Source: Rickettsiaceae bacterium H1 (GTDB lineage: Bacteria; Pseudomonadota; Alphaproteobacteria; Rickettsiales; Anaplasmataceae). From it: DNA of 64,000 nucleotides. Position numbers and translations under genes: made by a program. Below, piece after piece: positions 47,912 to 57,939 of this stretch. Position 1 is the first letter of the stretch; each line of letters opens with the position of its first letter. The notes under the pieces were generated by a model. It saw only the letters and a program-made list of their open reading frames with translations. It made no database searches and was not told where the DNA came from. The stretch spans positions 1 to 64,000 of the forward strand of contig JACDQH010000004.1 in NCBI GenBank assembly GCA_018101195.1, read 5' to 3'.

Positions 47912-48408
47912 AATTTATTGCTTGTATCGTTGTATCATCAGATTATTTTATTGCCGATAATAATGGAAAAATAAGTTTTACAAGTGATGAAGATAAAAAC
48001 TTTTTAAAAGAATTAATGTATGGGTATGAATCTGATTGTTTCATCGTAGGAAGAAAGACTTATCAAACAGTGTTAGGCAAAATTAATAAACCTTATATTG
48101 TTTTGAGTAAATCAAATTATCAAAATTATAGTAACAAGATTTTTACTGATTTTGCTAATTTATTAAAAATACTGGGTAGCAAAAAACTAAAAAAGCCCTT
48201 GATATTAGGTGGAAACGAGATTTATTTACAATTTATCAAAACAAAACTTGCATTAAAAACGTATATGGTAATTGAACAAAATATTTGCTTGAAAAACGGA
48301 ATAAAATTAAACTCGAAGGTGAGTGATTTCGGAAAATTACAAAGCAAAATCAAGCTTTCAAAAAACACGGAATTACTTACTTATTACCGGGAAAGATTTG
48401 TTTATTAA
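47893..48408 (+). CDS. folA: Dihydrofolate reductase-like protein
   Basis: The 171-residue protein has the DHFR/RibD-C fold signatures CFIVGRKTYQTV and LILGGNEIYLQFI. The N-terminal loop is IADNNGKISFTSDEDKNFLKEL, lacking the usual LPW of standard FolA, so it is a divergent DHFR. Its overlap with folE supports a folate role. The ATG at 47893 lies inside folE; a GTG at 47908 overlapping the folE stop (GTGA) is an equally good start and gives VKFIACIVVSS. It overlaps the convergent ybaB by 4 bases. Confidence 0.8.
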   Translation: MYENGVKFIACIVVSSDYFIADNNGKISFTSDEDKNFLKELMYGYESDCFIVGRKTYQTVLGKINKPYIVLSKSNYQNYSNKIFTDFANLLKILGSKKLKKPLILGGNEIYLQFIKTKLALKTYMVIEQNICLKNGIKLNSKVSDFGKLQSKIKLSKNTELLTYYRERFVY

Positions 48409-48737
48409 AAAGGCATCTTAAAAGGCAGACCCATGTTATTTATCATATCGGATTTGGAATTATTGTTGCTCTCGTCCACTTGTTTTTTTGCATATTTAAA
48501 TGCGGCAATAATCAAATCCGACAACACTTCGCATTGATCGTCGTTTTCATCATCTTCATCTTTTAATGCATTGGATATATGCAAATCTATAACGTCATAA
48601 TTACCGTTCATAGTTACTTTCACTATTCCACCACCAGATTCTCCAATCACTTTTGTTTGCGAACGTTTTTCTTCTTCCGCTTTTTGCATATCAAGCATTT
48701 TTTTTTGCATTCCTTTCATCATGCCGCTTAAATCCAT
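48405..48737 (-). CDS. ybaB: Nucleoid-associated protein YbaB/EbfC
   Basis: This small dimeric DNA-binding protein of 110 residues has the typical N-terminal SGMMKGMQKKMLDMQKAEEE helix and GGGIVKVTMNGNYDVIDLHI strand. LSDLIIAAFKYAKKQVDE follows. It directly follows dnaX on the same strand, the standard dnaX-ybaB pair. Confidence 0.94.
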   Translation of the reverse strand: MDLSGMMKGMQKKMLDMQKAEEEKRSQTKVIGESGGGIVKVTMNGNYDVIDLHISNALKDEDDENDDQCEVLSDLIIAAFKYAKKQVDESNNNSKSDMINNMGLPFKMPF

Positions 48738-48744
48738 ACTGACC

Positions 48745-50163
48745 TCACACTTTTTTTATACTTACTATTTTTGAGTTTTTAAATTCTTGCATTATTTTAT
48801 TTACTACAGGATATTGACCGATTTTGTCAATTATTTCTATTTTCCATTCTTTATTAGTCTTTAAATTTAACAAACTTAACAATTTATTTTTTAATTGATC
48901 AAGCGAGTTTACATTCGAGATCAATTCTAATGTGATCACATTAGAACTTATTTTATTTATTTTTAAATTGGTATTTAAATATTGATACAGTATAAATTCA
49001 CCGTTCTTTTTACATAAATCTAAAACCGTTTTTTCCGTCACTTCTTTCTTTTCCATTTCATCGGAATTACTTTCTATTTTTTTTATTATTTCTTGTGGTG
49101 ATGGAAGTGAAGATAAATAACAAAGTCTCAGTAAAATAATTTCGGATGCAGAGTAAATATCGGGTGATATTTTCACATTTTGAATTCCGTTTAGTAATGT
49201 TTGCCATAGCCTGTTTGATAATTCGATCGAATATTTTTTTGCAATCTCCTCCAGATTGTTGTCCTGTTCCGGGATTATTTTAATTCTACTTAAAACATGA
49301 AAGAAACCCAAAATCTGTTCCAAAATAATTATAGGATCGTTTCCATCGGTATATAACCCATGAAATAACATCAATAATTTTTCCGCATCTTGATCTGCTA
49401 TGTATTTTAGCATTAGTGTTATTTTTGTTTTATCCGATATACCTAAAACATTTTGCACATCTTTAATGGAGATATTTTTATCTTCGCTGTAAAGAATTAA
49501 TTGTTCCAAAATTGATATTCCATCGCGCACCGAACCTTTTGCTGAGCGAGAAATAAGGCTCGCTGCATTTTTTGCAATCGTAACTCCTTCTTTATCGGCA
49601 ATATTTTGTAAATATTGTGTCAATTTTTCATCGTTAATTCGTTTAAGATGAAATCTTTGGCAGCGTGAAATAATGGTGGAGGGAACTTTATCGAATTCGG
49701 TAGTAGCTAAAATAAATTTTACATGATCGTATGGTTCTTCAAGCACCTTAAGTAATGCGTTAAAAGCACTGTTCGACAGCATATGCACTTCGTCGATAAT
49801 ATATACTTTACATTTTGCTTGAGACGGCATATATTTGGCGTCCTCTAAAATTGCTCTTATATCGTCGACACCCGTATTACTTGCCGCATCCATTTCTAAA
49901 ACGTCTGCGTGTACCGATTTGCTTATATCCCGGCAATTACTGCAATTCATGCAAGGTTCGGTGGAAATTTTATTTTCACAATTTAATGATTTGGCAATGA
50001 TTCTGGCAGTACTGGTTTTTCCTATTCCGTAAGGTCCAGTTAGCAAAAAAGAATTAGCTATTTTACCTGATTTTATTGAATTTGTAATAATTCTAACTAA
50101 AGTTTCTTGTCCTATTAAATCGCTGAAGATAAGGGGTCGGTAATTATTTGCCAAACTATTCAT
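48745..50163 (-). CDS. dnaX: DNA polymerase III subunit gamma/tau
   Basis: DnaX is the clamp-loader ATPase of the replicase. The 472-residue protein has Walker A GPYGIGKTST (43-52), a zinc-binding four-Cys set (CENKISTEPCMNCSNC), Walker B YIIDEVHMLS, and ISRCQRFHLKR (sensor region). The C-terminal tau part is short. It is followed by ybaB after 7 bases. Whether a shorter gamma form is made by frameshifting cannot be judged. Confidence 0.95.
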   Translation of the reverse strand: MNSLANNYRPLIFSDLIGQETLVRIITNSIKSGKIANSFLLTGPYGIGKTSTARIIAKSLNCENKISTEPCMNCSNCRDISKSVHADVLEMDAASNTGVDDIRAILEDAKYMPSQAKCKVYIIDEVHMLSNSAFNALLKVLEEPYDHVKFILATTEFDKVPSTIISRCQRFHLKRINDEKLTQYLQNIADKEGVTIAKNAASLISRSAKGSVRDGISILEQLILYSEDKNISIKDVQNVLGISDKTKITLMLKYIADQDAEKLLMLFHGLYTDGNDPIIILEQILGFFHVLSRIKIIPEQDNNLEEIAKKYSIELSNRLWQTLLNGIQNVKISPDIYSASEIILLRLCYLSSLPSPQEIIKKIESNSDEMEKKEVTEKTVLDLCKKNGEFILYQYLNTNLKINKISSNVITLELISNVNSLDQLKNKLLSLLNLKTNKEWKIEIIDKIGQYPVVNKIMQEFKNSKIVSIKKV

Positions 50164-50262
50164 ATCAAAATAATTGATATCATTCAGTAAATATTAATGT
50201 CAAAAAATTGATTTTTTTGATATTTATGATATAATTTATTCTTTTAATTAACATCTATTCAT

Positions 50263-51117
50263 ATGGAATCTGTAAAAAAATTCGGAAAAAAAGTTAAGAG
50301 TTGGTTCAGTATAAGTTTTCAAGAATTACAATCAATCGATAAAAATTCCAAAGAATTGTATGGTTACTCTCGAACGGAACGCGGTTCAAAAATAAACAGT
50401 GATAAAGCGGAGTATATAGTTTCGCGACATATGCTGAGTAATGATGCGCTGGTTGGATTAGAAGAATTATTGCAGAAAGATACACAAATAATTTCTCCCA
50501 AATTGATAGAAAAAATAAATAAGAATGATGAAAAAGAAAATGTCGAAAAACTAATCAGCGATGCTAAGAAAGGATTGAAATTTAATGATAAAGGTATTAC
50601 CGAAGGTGCAAAAAATCTTTACGCATTGTCCCAAATTGCTAAAGAAATGGGTGCCGAATTCGAAGTTAATTATCGAAGTGGTCACGAACATAGGAAAGAG
50701 TTGGTAATTTATATCGATCCGAATTGTCATGATCCCAAACAAACAATATCTACCGTTATGAAAGGTTTGGGAATTAACAATGAAAAATACATTCGAGATA
50801 TAATAGAACGTTTTCATAGACAAAATGCAAAATCTGAAGCTTACAAAAAAGAGACTTATCAAGATTCACCCGACGAAGGTTACGGTAGTGATGTTGATGA
50901 AGAGGCAGATCGTGATCGACAACCGGAAAAAAATAAATTTAATAAAACCAAAGATGCCGATAAGCAAAGTATTGACAAAGGTTTTGCCGAAGAAATGGAT
51001 GAAGAATTATTATCAGGTTTATCGGGTATAAGTGAAAGTGATAGGGAAAATCAAAGCCCGGAAAGCACTCCTGAAAATCCTAATCAACAACAAGAAACAG
51101 GAATAAGTCAAGGATAA
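50263..51117 (+). CDS. Orphan protein with acidic disordered tail
   Basis: The family is not recognised. The 284-residue product begins MESVKKFGKKVKSWF, closely like the start of the next gene (MEAVKKLGSKIGKEW). The centre (about 60-195) is mixed helical with DALVGLEELLQKD and KGLGINNEKYIRDIIERF. From about 200 the protein is acidic, polar and probably disordered (DSPDEGYGSDVDEEADRDR). There is no signal peptide or membrane segment. An acidic polar C-terminus is a frequent feature of type IV secretion substrates in Rickettsiales, so an effector role is possible. It is 5 bases before the next gene, likely one operon. Confidence 0.72.
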   Translation: MESVKKFGKKVKSWFSISFQELQSIDKNSKELYGYSRTERGSKINSDKAEYIVSRHMLSNDALVGLEELLQKDTQIISPKLIEKINKNDEKENVEKLISDAKKGLKFNDKGITEGAKNLYALSQIAKEMGAEFEVNYRSGHEHRKELVIYIDPNCHDPKQTISTVMKGLGINNEKYIRDIIERFHRQNAKSEAYKKETYQDSPDEGYGSDVDEEADRDRQPEKNKFNKTKDADKQSIDKGFAEEMDEELLSGLSGISESDRENQSPESTPENPNQQQETGISQG

Positions 51118-51122
51118 TAAAT

Positions 51123-52403
51123 ATGGAAGCAGTAAAAAAATTAGGTAGCAAAATCGGCAAAGAATGGAATAAAAGCTGGTCCGAAAGAAGTAGAGTAAGT
51201 AATGCAACATTAGCTCTACCGAAATTAGCAGTAAGTGTTATTTCTTTTGCCGGAACGCCATTTCCGAAAATCCGAAGAAAAATTAATCAAGAAATAGATA
51301 GAGAAGGCAGAGTTCATGTTTCAAAATTGATCACACCTTTATTTTTTGAAGGAAGACAGTGTAAATCTCTTTCAAAAGATGAGATAAAAAATGCCAATAT
51401 TGATAAGACTAAAGATACTCATTACAAATATAGTTTTACCTATAAAGGAACGGCTCATAAATTATCGGAAGTTACCAATGCGCAAGGCAAAGTAATTACC
51501 AAGGATAACGGTGACAAATTATATTACGTAGAAGGATTAGATAAAGAAGAACGTTATAACCCGGTAGTTTGGATCAGTAGCAACGGTGAATTAAGGAAAG
51601 ATCATTGCAATGAAATAGTAAAACAACAAATCGAGAGCAACATAAAAGCTATTACGACAATAGCATATTCCGAATCTACTGGAAGTATAAGTATTTTTTC
51701 GATTATTACTTATCCCATCGGAATCATAGCTATAATTTGTAAAACTGCAGGAGCAATCATTAAGGTAGCGTTGGATATTCCAGGAAATATTCTTTGTTCA
51801 TTACAAGACAGGTTATTACAAGGTTTAGACTTAAAATATACGGCACAAGAAAACAATTCTATCGAGTATGGAGATCAGTATACCAAATCATTAACCCAAA
51901 TGGATACAGCAAAAAACTGGCTAGGTAATTCGTTAGGAATAATAGGTAACTTATTTAAATTGATCGGAACTGTTATAAACGAAACTCTAAGGCTATCTTC
52001 AGCGGTAATTTCTTCTCCTTCCGCTATTTGTGGTCCTACTTTTAGAGAAACTAAAAAGGAACATGTGATTGCTTCGGGTAAAAGTTTTGCCGATAATATA
52101 AAAGATAGCATTGTCGAATTAGCTAATTCGGCTATTAAAAACCCAAAGAATATAGAAAGAAAATTTTTCTCTTCCGTGGATAGCGAAACAGATTCTAAGA
52201 AAAATGAGAAAAATACCGTGGCTTATGGCCATGATAAAGAATTATCGCAAAAAAAACAAAATATGATGAAAGATTCATTAAGCTTAGGAAAAAATTTACT
52301 TGGTATGGGAGTAAAAGTAAAAAGCGAAAACGATCTTGTAACACAAGCACTAAAATTTGCTCAACAACATGATAATCAAAGATCGAGTACTAGAGAAGCA
52401 TAA
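51123..52403 (+). CDS. Orphan protein with central hydrophobic segments
   Basis: The family is not recognised. The 426-residue product shares its N-terminal pattern (ME-VKK-G-K) with the protein before it. Hydrophobic segments lie at about 195-222 (IFSIITYPIGIIAIICKTAG) and 275-305. The C-terminal 90 residues are charged and polar. The stop codon is immediately followed by the rnc start, so the two orphans and rnc may be one transcript. A role at host or bacterial membranes is possible; nothing specific can be read. Confidence 0.72.
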   Translation: MEAVKKLGSKIGKEWNKSWSERSRVSNATLALPKLAVSVISFAGTPFPKIRRKINQEIDREGRVHVSKLITPLFFEGRQCKSLSKDEIKNANIDKTKDTHYKYSFTYKGTAHKLSEVTNAQGKVITKDNGDKLYYVEGLDKEERYNPVVWISSNGELRKDHCNEIVKQQIESNIKAITTIAYSESTGSISIFSIITYPIGIIAIICKTAGAIIKVALDIPGNILCSLQDRLLQGLDLKYTAQENNSIEYGDQYTKSLTQMDTAKNWLGNSLGIIGNLFKLIGTVINETLRLSSAVISSPSAICGPTFRETKKEHVIASGKSFADNIKDSIVELANSAIKNPKNIERKFFSSVDSETDSKKNEKNTVAYGHDKELSQKKQNMMKDSLSLGKNLLGMGVKVKSENDLVTQALKFAQQHDNQRSSTREA

Positions 52404-53075
52404 ATGATTTTTAAAAGCTTAATGGATAAAATCGGTTACCAATTTTCCAATCAAGAAATTTTAAAAGAAGCGTTAATTCATCCCAGTATTAGTTATGTAA
52501 AAAAGTATAAAAATAGCTATGAAAGATTAGAGTTTTTAGGTGATACCATTCTTAGTGTAATTATAGCCGAGATGCTTTTTTTTCAATTTCCTAATGAAAA
52601 AGAAGGAGATTTATCGAAAAGGCATATAGAGTTAGTTAAAGGTAAAACTTTGGCTGAAGTGGCATGCAAAATAAACTTAGGTGAATTTATAATCATGTCA
52701 CAAGGTGAAAAGAATAATAACGGAGCAAGTAATAAAAAAAATTTAGAAGATGCTATGGAAGCAATAATAGGGGCAATATATATTGACGGTAGCTTCGAAC
52801 AAGTAAAAAAAGTCATTACCAAGTATTGGACACCTATCTTATTAGAAATGAAATCTCCGCCGCAAAACGTAAAGAGCTCTCTTCAAGAATGGGCACAGCA
52901 AAATGGTTTACCAAAACCGGAGTATAGAATTATCGATCAAGTTGGTCCTTCTCATTCTCCGATTTTCAGTATAGAGATTTTTTTACAAGGTTTTAAACCT
53001 ATCACGGTTAAAGCAAAAAGTAAGAGTACGGGTGAACAAATGGCTGCTAAATTGATGTTAGAATCTATACTTTAA
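52404..53075 (+). CDS. rnc: Ribonuclease III
   Basis: RNase III cuts double-stranded RNA, including rRNA precursors. The 223-residue protein has the nuclease signature ERLEFLGDTILSVII and the second catalytic cluster LEDAMEAIIGAIYIDG. A C-terminal double-stranded RNA-binding domain follows (SSLQEWAQQNGLPKPEYRI, ending EQMAAKLMLESI). It starts right after the stop of the orphan gene at 51123. It overlaps the convergent gpsA by 4 bases. Confidence 0.96.
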   Translation: MIFKSLMDKIGYQFSNQEILKEALIHPSISYVKKYKNSYERLEFLGDTILSVIIAEMLFFQFPNEKEGDLSKRHIELVKGKTLAEVACKINLGEFIIMSQGEKNNNGASNKKNLEDAMEAIIGAIYIDGSFEQVKKVITKYWTPILLEMKSPPQNVKSSLQEWAQQNGLPKPEYRIIDQVGPSHSPIFSIEIFLQGFKPITVKAKSKSTGEQMAAKLMLESIL

Positions 53076-53995
53076 ATTATCCTCAATATTTTTTTAACTT
53101 CGCTATCAATATCGTATTGTTTATAAATTATATTGTAAACGAATTCACAAATCGGCATTTTTATTTTTAATTGTTGCGACAATCTGGATATAGCTTTTGC
53201 AGTATAAACGCCTTCCGTAGTATTTTGTTTCGCAAGTATATCGGTCGGCAATAAACCTTTAGCCAATTCAATGCCAAACGATACGTTTCGCGAATGAGAG
53301 GAACTACAAGTTAAAATAAGATCGCCAATTCCACATAATGTTAATGCGGTTTCAGATTTTCCCTTTTTTGCAACACATAAATTACTTATTTCATTCAATC
53401 CCAGCGTAATCAGAGCTGCTTGGGCATTATTGCCTAATTTTTTTTCAAGAAATATGCCGCATGCTATTGCTATAATGTTTTTTACCGCACCAAAAATCTG
53501 CGCTCCTATTATATCCCTATCAGGATGCAATATAAAATTTTCACTGCTTAAGCTACTTAACAGATATTTTAATAGATTTTCGTTATCACATGCTAAAGTT
53601 GTAGCGGCTGGTAAGCCAGATTCGATTTCATTAGCAAAATTCGGTCCCGAAATTACCGCGATATTATCGTTACCCAATTCTTCTTTTATTACTTCGCTTA
53701 AAAGAGATAAACTGTTAAATTCAATACCTTTACTGGCTATAATAATAGTAGATTTTTTTTTTATACCCTTTTTAACTTTTTGCAAAACTTTTCTTACTTC
53801 TTGTGTAGGCAATGCTATTAAAATGATATTACAACTTTCAATTTCGGTAATATTTTCCATAACCTTGAAATTTTCTTCAATTCTACTATTTTTAACTCTG
53901 GACCAAATTATGAGTTCATGATTTTGTTCGAAAATTTTAGCTAATGCTTTTCCCCAAGAGCCATAACCCAAAATTGCTATTTTTTCTTTTATCAT
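53072..53995 (-). CDS. gpsA: Glycerol-3-phosphate dehydrogenase [NAD(P)+]
   Basis: GpsA makes sn-glycerol 3-phosphate for phospholipid synthesis. The chosen ATG at 53995 gives MIKEKIAILGYGSWGKALA with the Rossmann motif GYGSWG; a start 4 codons earlier (54007) is also possible. ISGPNFANEIESGLPAATT, QIFGAVKNIIAIACG and TLCGIGDLILTCSSSHSRN are family motifs. It diverges from bcp, with little space between. Confidence 0.95.
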   Translation of the reverse strand: MIKEKIAILGYGSWGKALAKIFEQNHELIIWSRVKNSRIEENFKVMENITEIESCNIILIALPTQEVRKVLQKVKKGIKKKSTIIIASKGIEFNSLSLLSEVIKEELGNDNIAVISGPNFANEIESGLPAATTLACDNENLLKYLLSSLSSENFILHPDRDIIGAQIFGAVKNIIAIACGIFLEKKLGNNAQAALITLGLNEISNLCVAKKGKSETALTLCGIGDLILTCSSSHSRNVSFGIELAKGLLPTDILAKQNTTEGVYTAKAISRLSQQLKIKMPICEFVYNIIYKQYDIDSEVKKILRII

Positions 53996-54039
53996 TACAA
54001 TATACAACAGGTAGTATCAATAAACTTTATTTATACAGT

Positions 54040-54507
54040 ATGATAGTAGTAGATAAAGCGCCAGATTTTTCTTTATTTAGCGATAATGGAGAAAAAATAT
54101 CATTATCCGATTTATCGGGAAAAAACATTATTTTATATTTTTATCCTAAAGATGATACTCCCGGTTGTACTCAAGAAGCAAAAGATTTTACAATTTTAAT
54201 TGATGAATTCGAGAAATTATCCGTTACCGTAATCGGTATATCGAAAGATAACATCAATAGCCATAAAAACTTTAAAAAGAAATATAATCTGCGATTTACA
54301 TTACTTTCAGACGAAAGTGCCGAAGCGATAAAAAAATATGGAAGTTGGGTAGAAAAAAGTATGTTTGGCAAAAAATATATGGGTATAGACAGATCTACTT
54401 TTCTAATTGATAAAGATGGGGTTATTATCAAAATTTGGAGGAAAGTTAAAGTGAACGGTCATGCGGAAAAGGTATTGTCTGTTTGTAAAACCGAGCTAAA
54501 TAATTAA
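54040..54507 (+). CDS. bcp: Thioredoxin-dependent peroxiredoxin Bcp
   Basis: Bcp reduces peroxides using thioredoxin. The chosen ATG at 54040 gives 155 residues starting MIVVDKAPDFSLFSDNGE; the longer frame from 53944 overlaps gpsA and adds 32 unlikely residues. The peroxidatic cysteine is Cys43 in YPKDDTPGCTQEAKDF. SMFGKKYMGIDRSTFLID is typical. trxA at 20057 may be its reductant. Confidence 0.94.
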   Translation: MIVVDKAPDFSLFSDNGEKISLSDLSGKNIILYFYPKDDTPGCTQEAKDFTILIDEFEKLSVTVIGISKDNINSHKNFKKKYNLRFTLLSDESAEAIKKYGSWVEKSMFGKKYMGIDRSTFLIDKDGVIIKIWRKVKVNGHAEKVLSVCKTELNN

Positions 54508-54533
54508 TATTAAAACAGTAAAAATAAATTCTA

Positions 54534-54560
54534 GAAAAATAATATTTTTATTATTTTTTC
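54534..54560 (+). terminator. Possible AT-only hairpin after bcp
   Basis: GAAAAATAAT (54534-54543) and ATTATTTTTTC (54550-54560) can pair, with the T-rich arm last, about 27 bases after bcp. A stem without G-C core is weak, and in such AT-rich DNA it could be chance. Confidence 0.25.
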
Positions 54561-54666
54561 CAAAATTGACCGAATAACAAATGCAGTAGCTAAAAGGTAA
54601 TACCATAAAACGCACTTTTCCTAACGTTAATTATGCAGTGTTTAATAATAATGATTAGATAATGGA

Positions 54667-55542
54667 TTAAGAAGAAATAACTTTCTTCATAGTTTTACCA
54701 ATTAATGCGGGAGTCTCCGCAATAACGATTCCCGCATCTTGCATCGCTTTTATTTTATTCTCAGCAGAACCTGTATTACCAGAGACAATTGCACCGGCAT
54801 GTCCCATTCTTCTTCCAGAAGGAGCAGTTAATCCTGCAACAAAGCCAACAATCGGTTTTTTTATCTTTGACGATTTAATAAATTCCGCTACGTCTTCTTC
54901 TGCAGTCCCTCCAATTTCACCAATGATAATAATTCCTTCCGTTTCAGGGTCCTCTAAAAATAATTTAACACAATCGACAAAATTCATTCCGTTCACCGGA
55001 TCGCCGCCTATGCCGATACAAGTCGTTTGCCCCAAACCTTCAGCTGTTGTTTGTGCTACCGCTTCATAAGTTAAAGTACCCGAACGAGAAATAACACCGA
55101 TTTTACCCTTTTTATGAATGTGACCCGGCATAATTCCTATTTTACATTCACCCGGAGTTATTATTCCCGGACAATTAGGACCAATTAATCTGCATCTTGT
55201 TCCGATAAGAGTTTTTTTTACTTTTACCATATCTAAGACCGGTATACCCTCGGTGATACAAATTATTAATTCGATTTCAGAATCGATTGATTCCAATATT
55301 GCATCGGCAGCAAACAGAGCGGGAACATATATTACCGAAGAATTGGCCTCGGTTTCCTTTTTTGCATCAGCAACAGTATTAAATACAGGTAAGTTCAGAT
55401 GAGTTTGTCCCCCTTTACCCGGAGTAACACCACCAACCATTTTTGTTCCATATGCTATTGCTTGCTCAGAATGGAAAGTTCCTTGATATCCGGTAAAACC
55501 TTGACAAATTACTTTCGTATTTCTATTGACTAAAACCGACAT
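54667..55542 (-). CDS. sucD: Succinyl-CoA synthetase alpha subunit
   Basis: This TCA-cycle subunit carries the phosphorylated histidine. The 291-residue protein has the CoA-binding start [20 protein letters not shown], the [20 protein letters not shown] segment, and the active His in [19 protein letters not shown] ribosome binding site lies 8 bases before the ATG. It starts right after the sucC stop. Confidence 0.97.
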   Translation of the reverse strand: MSVLVNRNTKVICQGFTGYQGTFHSEQAIAYGTKMVGGVTPGKGGQTHLNLPVFNTVADAKKETEANSSVIYVPALFAADAILESIDSEIELIICITEGIPVLDMVKVKKTLIGTRCRLIGPNCPGIITPGECKIGIMPGHIHKKGKIGVISRSGTLTYEAVAQTTAEGLGQTTCIGIGGDPVNGMNFVDCVKLFLEDPETEGIIIIGEIGGTAEEDVAEFIKSSKIKKPIVGFVAGLTAPSGRRMGHAGAIVSGNTGSAENKIKAMQDAGIVIAETPALIGKTMKKVISS

Positions 55543-56712
55543 TTAATTGTCTCCTTTTACTAAATTTACTATTTTTTCTGCCGCTTCGTTTAACTCGTCT
55601 GCAGCGACGATATTTAAGCCAGAATCGTTCAATATTTTTTTCCCCGATTCGAAATTGGTACCCGACAGCCTGACTACCAATGGTACTTTAATTTCCACCT
55701 CTTTAGCTGCTGCTACTATTCCGTTTGCAATAATGTCACAACGCATAATTCCGCCAAAAATATTAACCAAAATTCCTTCCACTTTCGGGTCAGATAAAAT
55801 AATTTTAAATGCTTGAGTTACGGTATCCAAATCCGCCCCGCCACCTACATCCAAAAAATTCGCCGGTTCTTTGCCGTAATACTTGATTATATCCATAGTC
55901 GCCATTGCCAGACCTGCGCCATTTACCATACATCCTATGCTACCGTCCATTTTTATGTAACTTAATCCGTATTTTGACGCTTCTATTTCTGCCCGATCTT
56001 CTTCGTCCAAATCACGCAATTCTAATAAATCTTTATGACGATATAAAGCATTATCGTCCAAATTAAATTTGGCGTCTAAAACCATAAAATCTCCTTCTTC
56101 CGTTTCAATTAACGGATTGATTTCCACTTGGCTGGTATCACTTTCGATAAAAGCGCGATATACCGAAAATACAATCGGAGAAAATTTTTTTATTCGAGCA
56201 GGATCAAGACCAATTCCAAAGCCGATTTTTCTAGCATGAAAACCTTGGATTCCTGCTACGAGCTCAACCGAAACCCGGATAATTTTTTCTGGAAAATTTT
56301 CCGCTACTTCTTCGATGTCCACACCCCCTTCGGTAGAAGCGATAAAAGTTACCATGCTGGTTTTTCGATCTATAACCAAGCTTAAATAATATTCTTTTTT
56401 AATTTTCGATGCCTCTTCCAGATAAATTCTCCTGATTTTTTGTCCAATTTTCCCCGTTTGATGCGTTACTAAAGTTTTACCAAACATTTCTTTTGCTATT
56501 TCTTTCGCTTTTGCAGGGCTATCCGCTAACTTCACTCCTCCAGCTTTACCTCTGCCTCCAGCATGAATTTGTGCTTTAACTACTGTTTTTTTGCTTTTTA
56601 ATTCCGCATAAGATTTATCGAATTCGTCAATCGAAAAAATAACTTTTCCATTCGGAACAGGTGCTCCGAATTTTTTCATTATTTCTTTTGCTTGATATTC
56701 GTGAATGTTCAT
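55543..56712 (-). CDS. sucC: Succinyl-CoA synthetase beta subunit
   Basis: SucC is the ATP-grasp subunit that binds nucleotide and succinate. The 389-residue protein starts [20 protein letters not shown], with [37 protein letters not shown] and [17 protein letters not shown]. The length is typical. It forms the sucCD pair with the next gene. Confidence 0.97.
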   Translation of the reverse strand: MNIHEYQAKEIMKKFGAPVPNGKVIFSIDEFDKSYAELKSKKTVVKAQIHAGGRGKAGGVKLADSPAKAKEIAKEMFGKTLVTHQTGKIGQKIRRIYLEEASKIKKEYYLSLVIDRKTSMVTFIASTEGGVDIEEVAENFPEKIIRVSVELVAGIQGFHARKIGFGIGLDPARIKKFSPIVFSVYRAFIESDTSQVEINPLIETEEGDFMVLDAKFNLDDNALYRHKDLLELRDLDEEDRAEIEASKYGLSYIKMDGSIGCMVNGAGLAMATMDIIKYYGKEPANFLDVGGGADLDTVTQAFKIILSDPKVEGILVNIFGGIMRCDIIANGIVAAAKEVEIKVPLVVRLSGTNFESGKKILNDSGLNIVAADELNEAAEKIVNLVKGDN

Positions 56713-56844
56713 TTTGTATTTATTATTAATCGAACGTAATTTTTATCATAATCTATAATCCCATACAAGAAATCTTCTTTGTTTAAAACATAAAAATTTT
56801 ATTTAAGAAATTAATTTTTCGTGATATAGAAGCAGAGGAAAGCT

Positions 56845-57870
56845 ATGGACAACTAAAACCAAAAAATTATATCAAGTAGTAAAAACGGTAATTTAAATCA
56901 AGTTAAGCAATTACTTGATGTCAGATCAAACCAATGGTCGAAATAGTTTTTTGCATGTTGCCGCCGAATTGAGAAGTATAGAATTTTCCAGGATATTATC
57001 AATAAACATATAATCAATTTCTGAAAAAAGATGGTGTTAAACAGTAAAAGTGTTCTTTTGATCAATAAAAAAGGTAATAAGCCGTTACACTATGCAGCAA
57101 CATAAGGCCTTTGGAAGTAGTAAAATTTTTGGTCAAAACGGTGCCGAAAGGATATCAAGTTATTAACTACCGCAATAAAAAGTCAAAACATCAAAATTAT
57201 TGCAATCTGCTTAATTCATGTTTGTATAAATGAAAAAATAAAAGCAATAGGCATAATTAATGCATACACAAGAAATAACACCGGCGATATAAGCGAAACA
57301 AAATTAATTACAGAATTAGAAATACCAATAACTAGAGTTCCGAGCTTAAAAATATTGATAACTAACAGAGTTGCAACATTATATAACTATAATGACATCA
57401 GACAAAAGTTACTAGCAACACATTCTTTCGATAAGATAACAAACACAGATTATTATTGAATAAACATTTTTCCCATTTACTCAATTCTTACAACTAATAG
57501 TTAAATACGATACGAAGCATTATATAACCAATAATCCTTTAATATCGGCAGTAAGCACGTTCATTCAGAAGTAATAAAATTTTTGTTTAAAACTTTTTTG
57601 GTGCCAAAGCAGATATCAAGTTATTAATTGCAGCAATGGAAAGCTAAAATATCAAAATTACTTCAATCTGTTTAATTCATGTTTGTGCAAATGAAGAAAT
57701 AAAAGCAATAGACATAATTAACAAGTATGTAAGAAACGCAAATAATAGATTTAGGATAAACGAACGAGATTTACTTCAGGAATTAAAAAAACAAATCAAC
57801 TAACATCCAAAGGTAAAGCATCTGTTTTTTGTAAATTTTTAGAATTGATTAAAGATCACCGATAAAAAAT
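56845..57870 (+). pseudogene. Decayed ankyrin gene related to 38338-39732, N-terminal and middle part
   Basis: Broken frames on the plus strand match the intact ankyrin protein at 38338-39732. NGNLNQVKQLLDV (near 56890) matches its GDLNQVKQLLDV. CLIHVCANEEIKAIDIIN (near 57690) matches CLIYVCENKEVEAINIIN, and the following RINERDLLQELKKQ matches RVNEQELLKELLKQ. This middle segment occurs twice, at about 57150-57290 and 57610-57750, so there was an internal duplication before or during decay. Many stops and frameshifts exclude function. Confidence 0.75.
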
Positions 57871-57939
57871 CACACACATAGCAACAAAGCAAAATCATTT
57901 GAACGTAGTTGAATTTTGATTAAAAAGGGTACCGACACA

